A stretch of 64,000 nt of DNA, taken from Streptomyces sp. cf386 (lineage in GTDB: Bacteria > Actinomycetota > Actinomycetes > Streptomycetales > Streptomycetaceae). This document shows, piece after piece, positions 53,666-62,057 of this stretch. Location: the NCBI RefSeq assembly GCF_900103585.1, contig NZ_FNHV01000013.1, positions 248,001 to 312,000 on the forward strand, written 5' to 3'. Each line of letters opens with the position of its first letter. Position 1 is the first letter of the stretch. Position numbers and translations under genes: made by a program. The notes below the pieces were generated by a model. The model searched no databases, was not told where the DNA came from, and saw only the letters and a program-made list of their open reading frames with translations.

Positions 53666-53862
53666 ATGAAGGCAGCGGTCGTCCGAGCCTTCGGCGAGCC
53701 CCTCGTCATCGAGGACCGCCCCGACCCCGAGCCCGGCCCCGGCCAGGTCCGCATCCGGGTCGAGGCCTCCGGGCTGTGCCACACCGCCATCCACGCCGCC
53801 CGAGGCGACTGGCCCGTCAAGCCCACTCCGCCCTTCGTGCCCGGCCACGAGGGAGTCGGGCT
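53666..53862 (+). pseudogene. Truncated zinc alcohol dehydrogenase
   Basis: ATG with GAGGAG upstream begins a normal MDR-type alcohol dehydrogenase (MKAAVVRAFGEPLVIEDRPD, zinc-ligand motif SGLCHTAIHAARGDW, FVPGHEGVG). Homology stops at about residue 64. The frame then continues for hundreds of codons through unrelated DNA, including antisense of the next gene. The zinc-binding and Rossmann domains are gone, so the gene is dead or makes a non-functional fragment. Confidence 0.85.
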
Positions 53863-53950
53863 CCCCGGCGTACGCACCATTCGCACTGCCCCGCGGCCGC
53901 CGTTCTCGGCGTCTTACGGGTATCTCCCGTATGTCCTGCTCGGGCGTGGT

Positions 53951-54445
53951 TCAGGCCTCGTCCGAGGGTCCGTCCGCGGTGAGCATGATGCCCGTGACCA
54001 GGTCGGGCCGGATACGAATCGCCTGGTCCATGGCATGCTCCACCCACGGCTGTACCAACGCCCGGCAGCGGACCAGATCCTCGGGGTCCGTGACCAGCCG
54101 TGCGTACCCGGTCACCACCACACTCCAGCCCAGATGCGTCCGCGAGTCGATGGCGTCCGCCTCGTAGGCGACGACGACTCGCGGGTCCCTCGCCTGCTGA
54201 GCGTGCGAGGTCAGGGCGGCACCTTCGTGGGTGCGGATCACGATGTCCCCGGCGTCCAGGGCGTGGTTGACCGGGCGTACGGTCGGCAGGGCGTGCTGGG
54301 TGAAGACGATCCTGCCCAGCAAAACGCTGCCGAGCAGCCGCAGCGCCGCGGCGGCGTCGAGTTCGATGCGGCGACGCGGTCCTGCGAGGGCCGGTCGGCT
54401 GTCGTCGTGGACCATGGCGGGTTTCCGTTGGGGTGCGTTGTTCAT
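53951..54445 (-). CDS. PPOX-fold flavin-binding protein
   Basis: The 164-residue protein is a pyridoxamine-5'-phosphate-oxidase-like split barrel: LLGSVLLGRIVFTQHALPTVRPVNHALDAGDIVIRTHEG, then VVVAYEADAIDSRTHLGWSVVVTGYARLV. The pattern resembles FMN/F420-binding proteins common in DosR-type regulons. The start MNNAPQ is chosen. A perfect DevR-box-like palindrome lies 90 bp upstream. Confidence 0.88.
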   Translation of the reverse strand: MNNAPQRKPAMVHDDSRPALAGPRRRIELDAAAALRLLGSVLLGRIVFTQHALPTVRPVNHALDAGDIVIRTHEGAALTSHAQQARDPRVVVAYEADAIDSRTHLGWSVVVTGYARLVTDPEDLVRCRALVQPWVEHAMDQAIRIRPDLVTGIMLTADGPSDEA

Positions 54446-54534
54446 TGCTGAGGTCTCCACGTGGGCGGAGCGACACCGCGGGGGATCGGTGCCGCTCCTG
54501 TATCAACGGTCTCTCGGGAAGCCGCCGAGGGCTA

Positions 54535-54548
54535 GGGCCGGTCGGCCC
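54535..54548. promoter_or_regulatory. DevR-box-like palindrome upstream of the PPOX gene
   Basis: GGGCCGGTCGGCCC, an exact match to GGGCCGNNCGGCCC, 90 bp before the PPOX start. The 434-bp divergent region up to devS holds no gene. Confidence 0.65.
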
Positions 54549-54727
54549 CGATGAGGGACCGGGCGGCCGTTTCACGTTCGCGGTGGGGCGTCGGAGGCGT
54601 GCCCGTCATGCCAGAGACCGCGTGCTCACCAGCTGTCGCTTCCCTCGGCTCCGGACAACGCAGCTCGGAAGAAGTGGGTGGAGTCGAGGTGGCGGCGGTG
54701 TTCGCCGCAGACTCCGATGGACAGGCC

Positions 54728-54741
54728 GGGCCGAACGGCCC
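54728..54741. promoter_or_regulatory. DevR-box-like palindrome upstream of devS
   Basis: GGGCCGAACGGCCC, an exact match to GGGCCGNNCGGCCC, 139 bp before the devS start. Confidence 0.65.
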
Positions 54742-54879
54742 AAGCGTCGGTCCTGTGAGCAGGCCGCTGTGCGACCGCGTCCGTGTCCGATCCCGTACCG
54801 TCACGCGCCGCAGGCCGGTAGCGTGGCCGTGACCGGAGCGGCCGGGGCCGGGCCGCCCACGGGACCGGAGGAGGCGCAG

Positions 54880-56598
54880 GTGGGAAGCGCCGAGGAGCCT
54901 CGGGAAGCCCGCGTACGGCTGCCCCAGCTGAGGCTGGACGAGCTGCTGGAGGAGCTGCAGGCCCGGCTGGACGCGGCCCGTGTACCCGTGACCGTGTGCA
55001 CAGTCTGCGAGGCGGTGCTCTCCGTCGGCCGGGATCTGGAGCAGGCGCTGCACGGCATCGTCGAAGCAGCTGCGGTGCTGGTCGACGCCGAGTTCGCCGC
55101 CCTCGGTGTGATCGGTCCGGACGGCACGCGGCTGTCGGCCTTCCACACCGTCGGCGTCACCGAGCAGCAGATCACCCGGATCGGCCATTTCCCGGAGGGC
55201 CACGGCATCCTCGGCGAGCTGATCCGTCATCCCGAGCCGCTGCGCCTGGCCAAGATCTCCGAGCACCCGTCCTCGTACGGCTTCCCGCCCAACCATCCGC
55301 CGATGAACACCTTCCTCGGCGTCCCCATCCGGGTGCGCGACCAGGTCTTCGGCAACCTGTATCTCACCGAGAAGCGGGGCGGGGGGCAGTTCGACGGTGA
55401 GGACGAATCCGTTCTGTCGACCCTGGCCGTGGCGGCGGGCGTCGCCATCGACAACGCCCGCCTCTACGAGGAGTCCCGGTTGCGGGAACGCTGGCTACAG
55501 GCCAACGCGGAGATCACGCACAGCCTCATCTCCGGCAGCGAGCGCGCCCAGGTCCTGGGGCTGATCGCCGACCGCGCCCGGGAGATCACGGGAGCGGCAC
55601 TGGCCGTGGGCGCCGTGCCGATGGAGGACACCGACTCCCTCAGCATGGAGATCGCCATCGGGCCGGAGGCGGAGACGCCGCGCGGACTGGTGCTGCCCGT
55701 CGACGGAAGCCTGATCGGCGAGGCCTTCTCGACCGCCGCTCCCGTCACCGCCCCCGATGTCTCCCATGACGAACGCGTCTCGGCAGGCCCCCCGCGCTTG
55801 ACCGACCTCGGCCCCGCGGTCGCAGTTCCCGTCGGCACGGGCGAGGGCGGTGTACGAGGTGTCGTTCTGCTGATCCGCGAGGCGGGGGAGACGGTGTTCA
55901 CCGGGAAGGAGATCGGACCGCTGCGGGGCTTCGCGGCGCAGGCCGCCGTCGCCATGGAGCTCGCGGAGCGCCGACGGGACGCCGAGGAGGTCGCCGTGCT
56001 CGAGGACCGCGACCGCATCGCCCGCGACCTGCACGATCTCGCGATCCAGCGGCTGTTCGCCACCGGCATGACCCTGCAGAGCGCGGGCCGCTTCATCGAC
56101 CACCCCGAAGCCTCCGAGCACGTGGTGCGCGCGGTGGACGACCTGGACGAGACCATCAAGATCATCAGGTCGACGATCTTCGGCCTCCGCTCACGCGAAA
56201 GCGCCGGCGGGGCCGGACCGCGGGCGCGTGTGGTGCGGATCGCGGGCGAGGCGGCGCCGGTGCTGGGCTTTGCGCCCAGCCTGCGCATGGAGAGCCTGGT
56301 GGAGACTCTCGTGCCGCGCGAGATCGCCGATCACGTGGTGGCCGTACTCTCCGAGGCCCTCACCAACGTCGCCCGCCACGCCCACGCCGACCGCGCCGAC
56401 GTCGCCCTCACGGCGGATTCCCGCCAGGTCCGCCTCACAGTCACCGACAACGGCGTCGGCGTCCAGGCCGACGGCCGCCGCAGCGGGCTGCGCAACATGG
56501 CGGAGCGGGCCCAGCAGCTGGGTGGGGAGCTGGAGCTGAGCAGGCCGGAGGGTGGTGGCGCCACGTTGGCGTGGTGGGTGCCGGTGCCGGCCGCCTAG
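54880..56598 (+). CDS. devS: DevS/DosS-type GAF histidine kinase
   Basis: The 572-residue kinase has an N-terminal LPQLRLDELLEELQARLD, GAF-A (about 55-195) with HPSSYGFPPNHPPMNTFLGVPIRVRD, GAF-B (about 215-360), HisKA_3 with DLHDLAIQRLFATGMTLQ (His385) and HATPase_c with VLSEALTNVARHAHA and GLRNMAERA. His139 aligns with the haem-ligand His149 of M. tuberculosis DevS, and His385 with its His395, both with the same offset of 10. A haem-based O2/NO/CO sensor is therefore plausible. GTG at 54880 is chosen for GGAGGAGG six nt upstream; GTG 54829 is in frame but lacks a site. The partner is DevR at 49095. Confidence 0.9.
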   Translation: MGSAEEPREARVRLPQLRLDELLEELQARLDAARVPVTVCTVCEAVLSVGRDLEQALHGIVEAAAVLVDAEFAALGVIGPDGTRLSAFHTVGVTEQQITRIGHFPEGHGILGELIRHPEPLRLAKISEHPSSYGFPPNHPPMNTFLGVPIRVRDQVFGNLYLTEKRGGGQFDGEDESVLSTLAVAAGVAIDNARLYEESRLRERWLQANAEITHSLISGSERAQVLGLIADRAREITGAALAVGAVPMEDTDSLSMEIAIGPEAETPRGLVLPVDGSLIGEAFSTAAPVTAPDVSHDERVSAGPPRLTDLGPAVAVPVGTGEGGVRGVVLLIREAGETVFTGKEIGPLRGFAAQAAVAMELAERRRDAEEVAVLEDRDRIARDLHDLAIQRLFATGMTLQSAGRFIDHPEASEHVVRAVDDLDETIKIIRSTIFGLRSRESAGGAGPRARVVRIAGEAAPVLGFAPSLRMESLVETLVPREIADHVVAVLSEALTNVARHAHADRADVALTADSRQVRLTVTDNGVGVQADGRRSGLRNMAERAQQLGGELELSRPEGGGATLAWWVPVPAA

Positions 56599-56670
56599 AG
56601 CTCCGCGGTGGGCTGGGTGACTCTGTCCGCCGACACCCGAGACACGGCACCCCGTCGGACGTCCGGCCTG

Positions 56671-56684
56671 GGCCGAACGTCCCC
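56671..56684. promoter_or_regulatory. DevR-box-like site upstream of USP gene 2
   Basis: GGGCCGAACGTCCC, one mismatch to GGGCCGNNCGGCCC, 107 bp before the chosen USP start. Confidence 0.55.
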
Positions 56685-56791
56685 GGCAGGGCCCCACTCG
56701 CCTCTCGTGGCGCCCGCAGGCTGGGTGCAGCCGTGAGATGAGAGAGCCCTGGCTGTCCGACATGGCAGCCCTACCAAAGGCGGTGAGGGCA

Positions 56792-57667
56792 ATGACACTC
56801 CCCATTGTGGTGGGCGTCGACGGATCGGACGCCAGCCTGCTGGCCGTCGACTGGGCCCTCTACGAAGCCGCCCGCCGTGACCTTCAGCTGCGGCTGGTGT
56901 ACGCCTCTCTGTGGGAACGCTACGAGAGGGCCATACCGTCCTCCGGATGGGAACGCCCCTCCGGGCGCGGTCTGGCCGAGCACATCGTCGCCTCGGCGGC
57001 CGAGCGTGCCGCCCAGCGCGACCCGTTGGTAAAAGTGACCACCGAGGTCGTCCCCGCAGAAGCCGCGGACGTCCTCCTGCGTGAGGGCCACAATGCCTTC
57101 GCCCTGGTGACGGGGGTACGCGGCCGTGGCGAGCTGAAGGGATTGCTTCTCGGGTCGGTCGGCTTGACCGTGGCCGGCCGTGCGCACTGCCCGGTGATCG
57201 TGGTCCGGGGCGACAAGGCAGGCCTGGCCGGCACCCACGAGCGGATCCTGCTCGGCGTGGGGGAGTCGACCACCGGCGGTCAAGCCGTGCGCTTCGCCTT
57301 CCACGAGGCCGAAGCCCGCGGGTGCACCCTCGACGCCGTACGAGCCTGGCGCTGCCCCGCAATTGAGGGAGCCGACCACCCCGCGCTCGCCGAGGAACCC
57401 GTCCACCAGCACGAGCAGCGTGCCTCGGCCCATCTCGACGACCAACTGCGCGAAGCCATGGCCGACCAGCCCGATGTCCTGGTGCACCGCGCCACGGTCG
57501 AGGGCCCGGCCCGACGGATCCTCGTGAGCCGCTCGGCTGCCGCCGACCTCGTCATCATCGGGGCTCGACGCAGGCACGGCCACTTCGGGCTGCAACTGGG
57601 CTGTGTGAGCCACACCTTGCTGCACCACGCGTACTGCCCGGTGGCGGTCGTTCCGCAGCTGGCGTGA
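56792..57667 (+). CDS. Tandem-domain universal stress protein 2
   Basis: The 291-residue protein has two USP domains. Domain 1 has PIVVGVDGSDASLLAVDWALYEA and GVRGRGELKGLLLGSVGLTVAGRAHCPVIVVRG. Domain 2 (about 155-291) has ILLGVGESTTGGQAVRFAF and GARRRHGHFGLQLGCVSHTLLHHAYCPVAVVP. Both ATP-binding G-x2-G-x9-G loops are largely kept. The ATG giving MTLPIVVG is chosen (GTGAGGG site) over an upstream in-frame start. It lacks the repeat insertion found in USP 1. Confidence 0.9.
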   Translation: MTLPIVVGVDGSDASLLAVDWALYEAARRDLQLRLVYASLWERYERAIPSSGWERPSGRGLAEHIVASAAERAAQRDPLVKVTTEVVPAEAADVLLREGHNAFALVTGVRGRGELKGLLLGSVGLTVAGRAHCPVIVVRGDKAGLAGTHERILLGVGESTTGGQAVRFAFHEAEARGCTLDAVRAWRCPAIEGADHPALAEEPVHQHEQRASAHLDDQLREAMADQPDVLVHRATVEGPARRILVSRSAAADLVIIGARRRHGHFGLQLGCVSHTLLHHAYCPVAVVPQLA

Positions 57668-57773
57668 ACATCGCCGCTGTGGAGTGGCGCCGGAGCCATG
57701 GTGCCGCGCTCAGGACGGACCGGTGCTCGCCGGCCGCCCTTGCGCCCACGCCGCGCCGGGTCACCGCAGTGGC

Positions 57774-58613
57774 TCACGGTGCCGACTGGATGTCCCCGCG
57801 TGTGGAGGAAGCGAAGGTGTCGCGGTGGGCGAAGTCGCCCGGGGGGATGCCGGGGTGGTGTCCGGGCTGGGCCGGCGGCACGGTGGCCGAGGGGCCGAGG
57901 GTGAGCCGGGAGACGATGCGGTAGCGGTCGCCGCGGTAGATCGAGTGGACGTACTCGACGGGCTGACCCGTGGTGTCCGAGGTGAGCCGTTCGAAGAGCA
58001 GCGCCGGGGACAACTCGGGCACTTCGAGCAGCTCGGCCTCGGCCCGGGTGACGACGGTCGGCTCGATCGCCTGTACGGCCTCCTGGACGTGTACGCCGTG
58101 CTGTTCGCGAAGGTGCTCGTACAGGTCGCCGGCTTCCAGTTCCTCGGCGGACAGGGTGGGGACCAGATCGGCCTTGATGTGCAGGTGCTCGATGGCCATC
58201 GGGGCGCCGTCGACGAGGCGCAGCCGTGCCACGTACACGATCTCGGCGGCGGGTGAGATGCGCAGCTTGCGGCCCACGCGCGCGCCTGCCGGGATGGTGG
58301 TGAACTCCAGCAGGCGGCTCGACCAAGCCCCGGAAGCCTGAGGGACTGTCATGGTCTGCTGACCGGAGACGAGTTCCTGGGTGATCTTCTCGGGTGCCAC
58401 GAACATGCCGCGGCCGTGTTCCCGGACCAGAAGACCCGCGGCGACGAGTTCGTCGACCGCCGCGCGCAGGGTCGGGCGGGACACTCCCAGGCGGGCGCAC
58501 AGAGAACGCTCGGAGGGGATCGCATCTCCCGGGCGGTGCGACTCGACGAGGTCGAGGATGAAGTCGCGGACTCGCTCCCGTTTGAGCACCGCACCTGGCT
58601 CGTCGGCCTTCAT
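57774..58613 (-). CDS. dasR: GntR/HutC-family regulator DasR
   Basis: The 279-residue regulator has a GntR winged helix (RDFILDLVESHRPGDAIPSERSLCARLGVSRPTLRAAVDEL) and a UTRA effector domain (about 100-260) with AEIVYVARLRLVDGAPMAIEH and PALLFERLTSDTTGQPVEYVHSIYRGDRYRI. It is divergent from a binding-protein/permease/GH20 operon, the exact arrangement of dasR-dasABCD in S. coelicolor, where DasR senses GlcN-6-P and represses chitin and GlcNAc genes. GGGAG lies before ATG. The C-terminal tail after about 260 is longer than usual. Confidence 0.85.
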   Translation of the reverse strand: MKADEPGAVLKRERVRDFILDLVESHRPGDAIPSERSLCARLGVSRPTLRAAVDELVAAGLLVREHGRGMFVAPEKITQELVSGQQTMTVPQASGAWSSRLLEFTTIPAGARVGRKLRISPAAEIVYVARLRLVDGAPMAIEHLHIKADLVPTLSAEELEAGDLYEHLREQHGVHVQEAVQAIEPTVVTRAEAELLEVPELSPALLFERLTSDTTGQPVEYVHSIYRGDRYRIVSRLTLGPSATVPPAQPGHHPGIPPGDFAHRDTFASSTRGDIQSAP

Positions 58614-58653
58614 GTCGCACTCCCTCATGCACGGAAACCTCAGTTGACCAGTT

Positions 58654-58664
58654 GACCAGTGGTC
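58654..58664. promoter_or_regulatory. GACCA-G-TGGTC operator near the dasR start
   Basis: An inverted repeat GACCA/TGGTC around one base, with a preceding tandem repeat GTTGACCA x2 (58643-58658). The half-site ACTGGTC is that of DasR dre sites but the geometry differs. Confidence 0.5.
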
Positions 58665-58778
58665 TCCCGTAAACGCCCTCATGGCCAGGGAAGTGTAACT
58701 GCCACCTGGCGGTGATCGTCCGGATTCTGACCGACCTGCGCGCTAAAACCCTTGGAAGTAGGAGGGGTTGACGCCTCG

Positions 58779-58794
58779 ATTGGTCTATGCCACC
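58779..58794. promoter_or_regulatory. dre-like DasR site upstream of dasA
   Basis: ATTGGTCTATGCCACC matches the dre consensus ACTGGTCTAGACCACT at 12 of 16 positions, including the TGGTCTA and CCA cores. It lies 81 bp before the dasA start. Confidence 0.7.
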
Positions 58795-58822
58795 TTCATC
58801 CCCACATCAAGAGGTGAGCTGT

Positions 58823-58839
58823 CCAGTGGACTTCACTGG
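58823..58839. promoter_or_regulatory. Inverted repeat before dasA
   Basis: CCAGTG-GACTT-CACTGG, followed by a direct repeat GGTCAGGT x2 (58838-58853). It is placed between the dre-like site and the dasA ribosome site, so it could be a second regulator site or a leader hairpin. Confidence 0.45.
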
Positions 58840-58874
58840 TCAGGTGGTCAGGTCATGTCCTCCAGAGGTGAACC

Positions 58875-60143
58875 GTGAAGCTCCGCTCGTTTGCCGGTGT
58901 GTCCGTGCTCGTGATGACGGTCGGGCTGAGTGCCTGCAGTAGCTCCTCCGACGCCCCCGACGACAGCTCCGGCGGGAGCTCCACCATCGACGTCTGGCTG
59001 ATGCGCGACAGCGTCTCGGCCCAGTTCCAGAAGGACTTCGTCGAGGGCTTCGAGAGCGCTCACCCGGACATCGAGGTCAAGGTGCAGATCCAGGAGTGGG
59101 ACGGAATCGGCGAGAAGGTCACGGCGGCCCTCGCCAGCAACGACGCACCGGACGTCATCGAGACCGGCAACACCCAGGTCGCCCAGTTCGCACAGAGCGG
59201 GGGCCTGCTCGACCTCAGCGACAAGGTGGACGAACTCGGCGGGAAGGACTGGCTGGACGGCCTCGCCGAGCCGGGCGCCTACGAGGGCAAGCAGTATGGC
59301 ATTCCGTACTACGCCGCCAACCGCGTCGTCATCTACCGCACCGACCTCTTCAAGGAGGCGGGCATCGACGCGGCCGCCATCAAGACCCGCGACCAGTGGA
59401 TCGCCGCCACCGAGAAGCTCAACACCGGTGACACACAGGGCATCTATCTGCCGGGCCAGAACTGGTACACCTTCGCGGGCTTCGTCTGGGACGAGGGCGG
59501 CGACCTCGCCACCGAGTCCGGCGGCAAGTGGAAGGGCAGCCTGGACACCCCCGAGGCGATCCGCGGCATGGAGTTCTACGAGAAGCTCCAGGCCCTCGGC
59601 AGGGGGCCGAAGGACTCCGACGAGGCCACCCCTCCGCAGGCGGACGTCATGGCCAAGGGGAAGGTCGCCCAGGTCATCTCGTCTCCCGGCGGCGCGGGCA
59701 CGGTCATCGAGAACAACCCCGAACTGAAGGGCAAGCTCGGCTTCTTCCCGATCCCGGGCAAGACCGCCGACGCACCCGGCGCGGTCTTCACCGGCGGCTC
59801 CGACCTCGTCATCCCCACGGCCTCCACGAAGCAGGACGCGGCCTACACCTTCATCAAGGAACTCACCGGCGACACCTGGCAGAAGAAGCTCGCCGTCGCC
59901 ATGAGCTACGTCCCGAACAAGACCACCCTCGCCGACGCGGTCGCCTCCGACCCGGGCGCCGCCGCCATGGCGGTCGGCGCCGCCGAAGGCCACGCCACTC
60001 CCAACACCCCCGGCTGGGCCGCCGTCGAGGCCAAGAACCCGATCAAGGACTACATGACGGCCGTACTCACCGGAGGCGACCCGCAGAAGGAAGCCACCAC
60101 CGCATCCGAAGCCATCACCACGGCGATGAACTCCGGCTCCTGA
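58875..60143 (+). CDS. dasA: Chitobiose-binding lipoprotein DasA
   Basis: The 422-residue family-1 solute-binding lipoprotein has lipobox LSAC with Cys21 and a Ser/Asp-rich linker. The mature domain has IDVWLMRDSVSAQFQKDFVEGF, APDVIETGNTQVAQFAQSGGL, YGIPYYAANRVVIYRTDLF and GGSDLVIPTASTKQDAAYTFIKELTG. GTG start with AGAGGTG upstream. The gene order with dasR, two permeases and GH20 supports N,N'-diacetylchitobiose as the ligand. Confidence 0.87.
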   Translation: MKLRSFAGVSVLVMTVGLSACSSSSDAPDDSSGGSSTIDVWLMRDSVSAQFQKDFVEGFESAHPDIEVKVQIQEWDGIGEKVTAALASNDAPDVIETGNTQVAQFAQSGGLLDLSDKVDELGGKDWLDGLAEPGAYEGKQYGIPYYAANRVVIYRTDLFKEAGIDAAAIKTRDQWIAATEKLNTGDTQGIYLPGQNWYTFAGFVWDEGGDLATESGGKWKGSLDTPEAIRGMEFYEKLQALGRGPKDSDEATPPQADVMAKGKVAQVISSPGGAGTVIENNPELKGKLGFFPIPGKTADAPGAVFTGGSDLVIPTASTKQDAAYTFIKELTGDTWQKKLAVAMSYVPNKTTLADAVASDPGAAAMAVGAAEGHATPNTPGWAAVEAKNPIKDYMTAVLTGGDPQKEATTASEAITTAMNSGS

Positions 60144-60172
60144 ACCGTCCACGCACCGGAAGGAGGAGCGCC

Positions 60173-61162
60173 GTGTCGGCCGTCCGAGAGCAGACCGCCC
60201 CCCGCCCCCCACTCGGCACCGCGCCACCCCGGCGCTCCACCGGCCCCGGACCGCACCGCCCGTCGAAGGCCACCGGCCGCGCGATCTGGCCGTACGTCCT
60301 GATCGCACCCGCCGTCCTCGGCACGCTCTACCTCCTCGTATATCCCCTGGTCCGCGCCGTGGTGATATCGCTCCAGGACTTCGGGCTACGCCAACTCATC
60401 GTGGGCGACGCGCGCTTCGTCGGATTCGAGAACTACGAGAAGCTGCTGAGCGACGGCCACTTCTGGGAGGTCGTGCGCCGCACCTTCCTCTTCATGGCGA
60501 TCAGCGTCGTCCTGATCATCGCCCTGTCCACGCTGGTCGCGCTCATGATCGAGCGCCTCGGCCGGTTCGGCAGGACCACGGTCCTCAGCGCGCTGGTGCT
60601 CACCTGGGCGATGCCCGTCATCTCGGCGACCACCGTCTTCCAGTGGCTGTTCCACTCGGAATTCGGCATCGTCAACTCGGTCCTGACCGGCCTGGGGTTC
60701 GGGTCCTTCGACCGCTATCCCTGGTTCGCGCACGGCCCGGCCGCCTTCGCCATCGTGGTCGTACTCGTCGTGTGGCAGTCCGTGCCCTTCGCGGCGATCA
60801 CCCTGTACTCGGCCCTCACCACCGTCCCCACCGAGCTGTACGAGTCGGCGCGGCTCGACGGAGCGTCGGGGCCGCGGATCTTCCGCTCCATCACCTTCCC
60901 GATGGTCCGCCCGATCTTCCTGCTCGTGCTCTCGCTCGAAGTGATCTGGACGTTCAAGGCGTTCGTCCAGATCTGGGTGATGACCAACGGCGGGCCCGGC
61001 GACGCGACCACGATCCTGCCCGTGTACGCGGTGCAGACCGCCCTGTCGAGCCAGCGCTACGACCTCGGATCGGCGGCCTCCATGGTCACCGTCGTGCTGA
61101 TGTCGGGCGTGCTCGTCTTCTACTTCCGCCAGATGTTCCGCCAGGAGGACGAGCTCGCATGA
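60173..61162 (+). CDS. dasB: ABC permease DasB
   Basis: The 329-residue MalF-like permease has a Pro-rich cytoplasmic leader (about 40 residues), six membrane segments and the EAA loop ELYESARLDGASGPRIFRSITFPMV. GTG with AGGAGGAG. The stop overlaps the dasC start (ATGA). Confidence 0.87.
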   Translation: MSAVREQTAPRPPLGTAPPRRSTGPGPHRPSKATGRAIWPYVLIAPAVLGTLYLLVYPLVRAVVISLQDFGLRQLIVGDARFVGFENYEKLLSDGHFWEVVRRTFLFMAISVVLIIALSTLVALMIERLGRFGRTTVLSALVLTWAMPVISATTVFQWLFHSEFGIVNSVLTGLGFGSFDRYPWFAHGPAAFAIVVVLVVWQSVPFAAITLYSALTTVPTELYESARLDGASGPRIFRSITFPMVRPIFLLVLSLEVIWTFKAFVQIWVMTNGGPGDATTILPVYAVQTALSSQRYDLGSAASMVTVVLMSGVLVFYFRQMFRQEDELA

Positions 61163-62016
61163 GCACGAGCCTGCCCCGCGTCCGACGCACCCGACGCATC
61201 CACCGTCTGCCCCTGAACGCCGCCGCCGTCGTCACGGTCGTGGTCTGTCTGTTCCCCGTCTACTGGATGGTCGCCACCGCGTTCACCCCGACCCGCGACA
61301 TCCAGTCCGACAACCCCCGGTTCATCCCGGAGAGTTGGACGCTCGAACACTTCCGCACCGCCGTCGGTGCCGACGGCTTCGGCCTGTTCTGGCGCAACAG
61401 CATCCTCGTCACGCTGAGCGCCGTCCTGCTCGCCCTCGTCATCGCACTCGGCGCCGCCTACGCGGTCGCCCGGCTGAAGTGGAAGGGGCGCCGGCAGTTC
61501 ATGCTCATGGTCTTCATCGCCCAGATGGCGCCCTGGGAGTCACTGATCATCCCGGTCTACATCATCTCCCGGGACACCGACATGCTCGACCGGCTGCCGA
61601 CCCTGACCCTCGTCTACTTCATGATGACGCTGCCGTTCACCGTCATCGTCCTGCGCGGCTTCATCGCCACGATCCCCCCGGAGCTGGAGGAGTCCGCACA
61701 GGTCGACGGCTGCACCCGGCTCGGCGCGTTCCGGCGCGTGGCGTTCCCGCTGCTGGCACCGGGCCTGATGGCCACCTCGCTGTTCGGCTACATCACCGCC
61801 TGGAACGAGTTCACGTACGCCAACTTCCTGATCATCAAGCAGCAGGACAACCGCACCCTGCCCGTGTGGCTGTCCTCGTTCCAGAACGTCTTCGGCACCG
61901 ACTGGGGCGCCACCATGGCCGCCTCGACCCTCTTCGCCGCCCCGGCACTCGTGGTGTTCCTGCTGCTCCAACGCCACGTCACCTCCGGCTTCGCGGCCGG
62001 CGCAGTCAAGGGCTGA
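61159..62016 (+). CDS. dasC: ABC permease DasC
   Basis: The 285-residue MalG-like permease has six membrane segments (VCLFPVYWMVATAF first), the EAA loop ELEESAQVDGCTRLGAFRRVAFPLL and the family tail TSGFAAGAVKG. It is coupled to dasB by an ATGA overlap and needs an ATPase encoded elsewhere, MsiK in Streptomyces. Confidence 0.87.
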   Translation: MSTSLPRVRRTRRIHRLPLNAAAVVTVVVCLFPVYWMVATAFTPTRDIQSDNPRFIPESWTLEHFRTAVGADGFGLFWRNSILVTLSAVLLALVIALGAAYAVARLKWKGRRQFMLMVFIAQMAPWESLIIPVYIISRDTDMLDRLPTLTLVYFMMTLPFTVIVLRGFIATIPPELEESAQVDGCTRLGAFRRVAFPLLAPGLMATSLFGYITAWNEFTYANFLIIKQQDNRTLPVWLSSFQNVFGTDWGATMAASTLFAAPALVVFLLLQRHVTSGFAAGAVKG

Positions 62017-62057
62017 CGCCCACACCCACCCCCGCGACCCCGTTCCGGAGGCGACGC

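Noticed and set aside
53666..54451. Full-length reading of the alcohol dehydrogenase frame
   Set aside because: After about 64 codons it loses all similarity and runs antisense through the PPOX gene.
54446..54879. Small protein genes in the PPOX/devS gap
   Set aside because: Frames lack ribosome sites and codon bias; the gap is explained by divergent promoters and two DevR-box-like sites.
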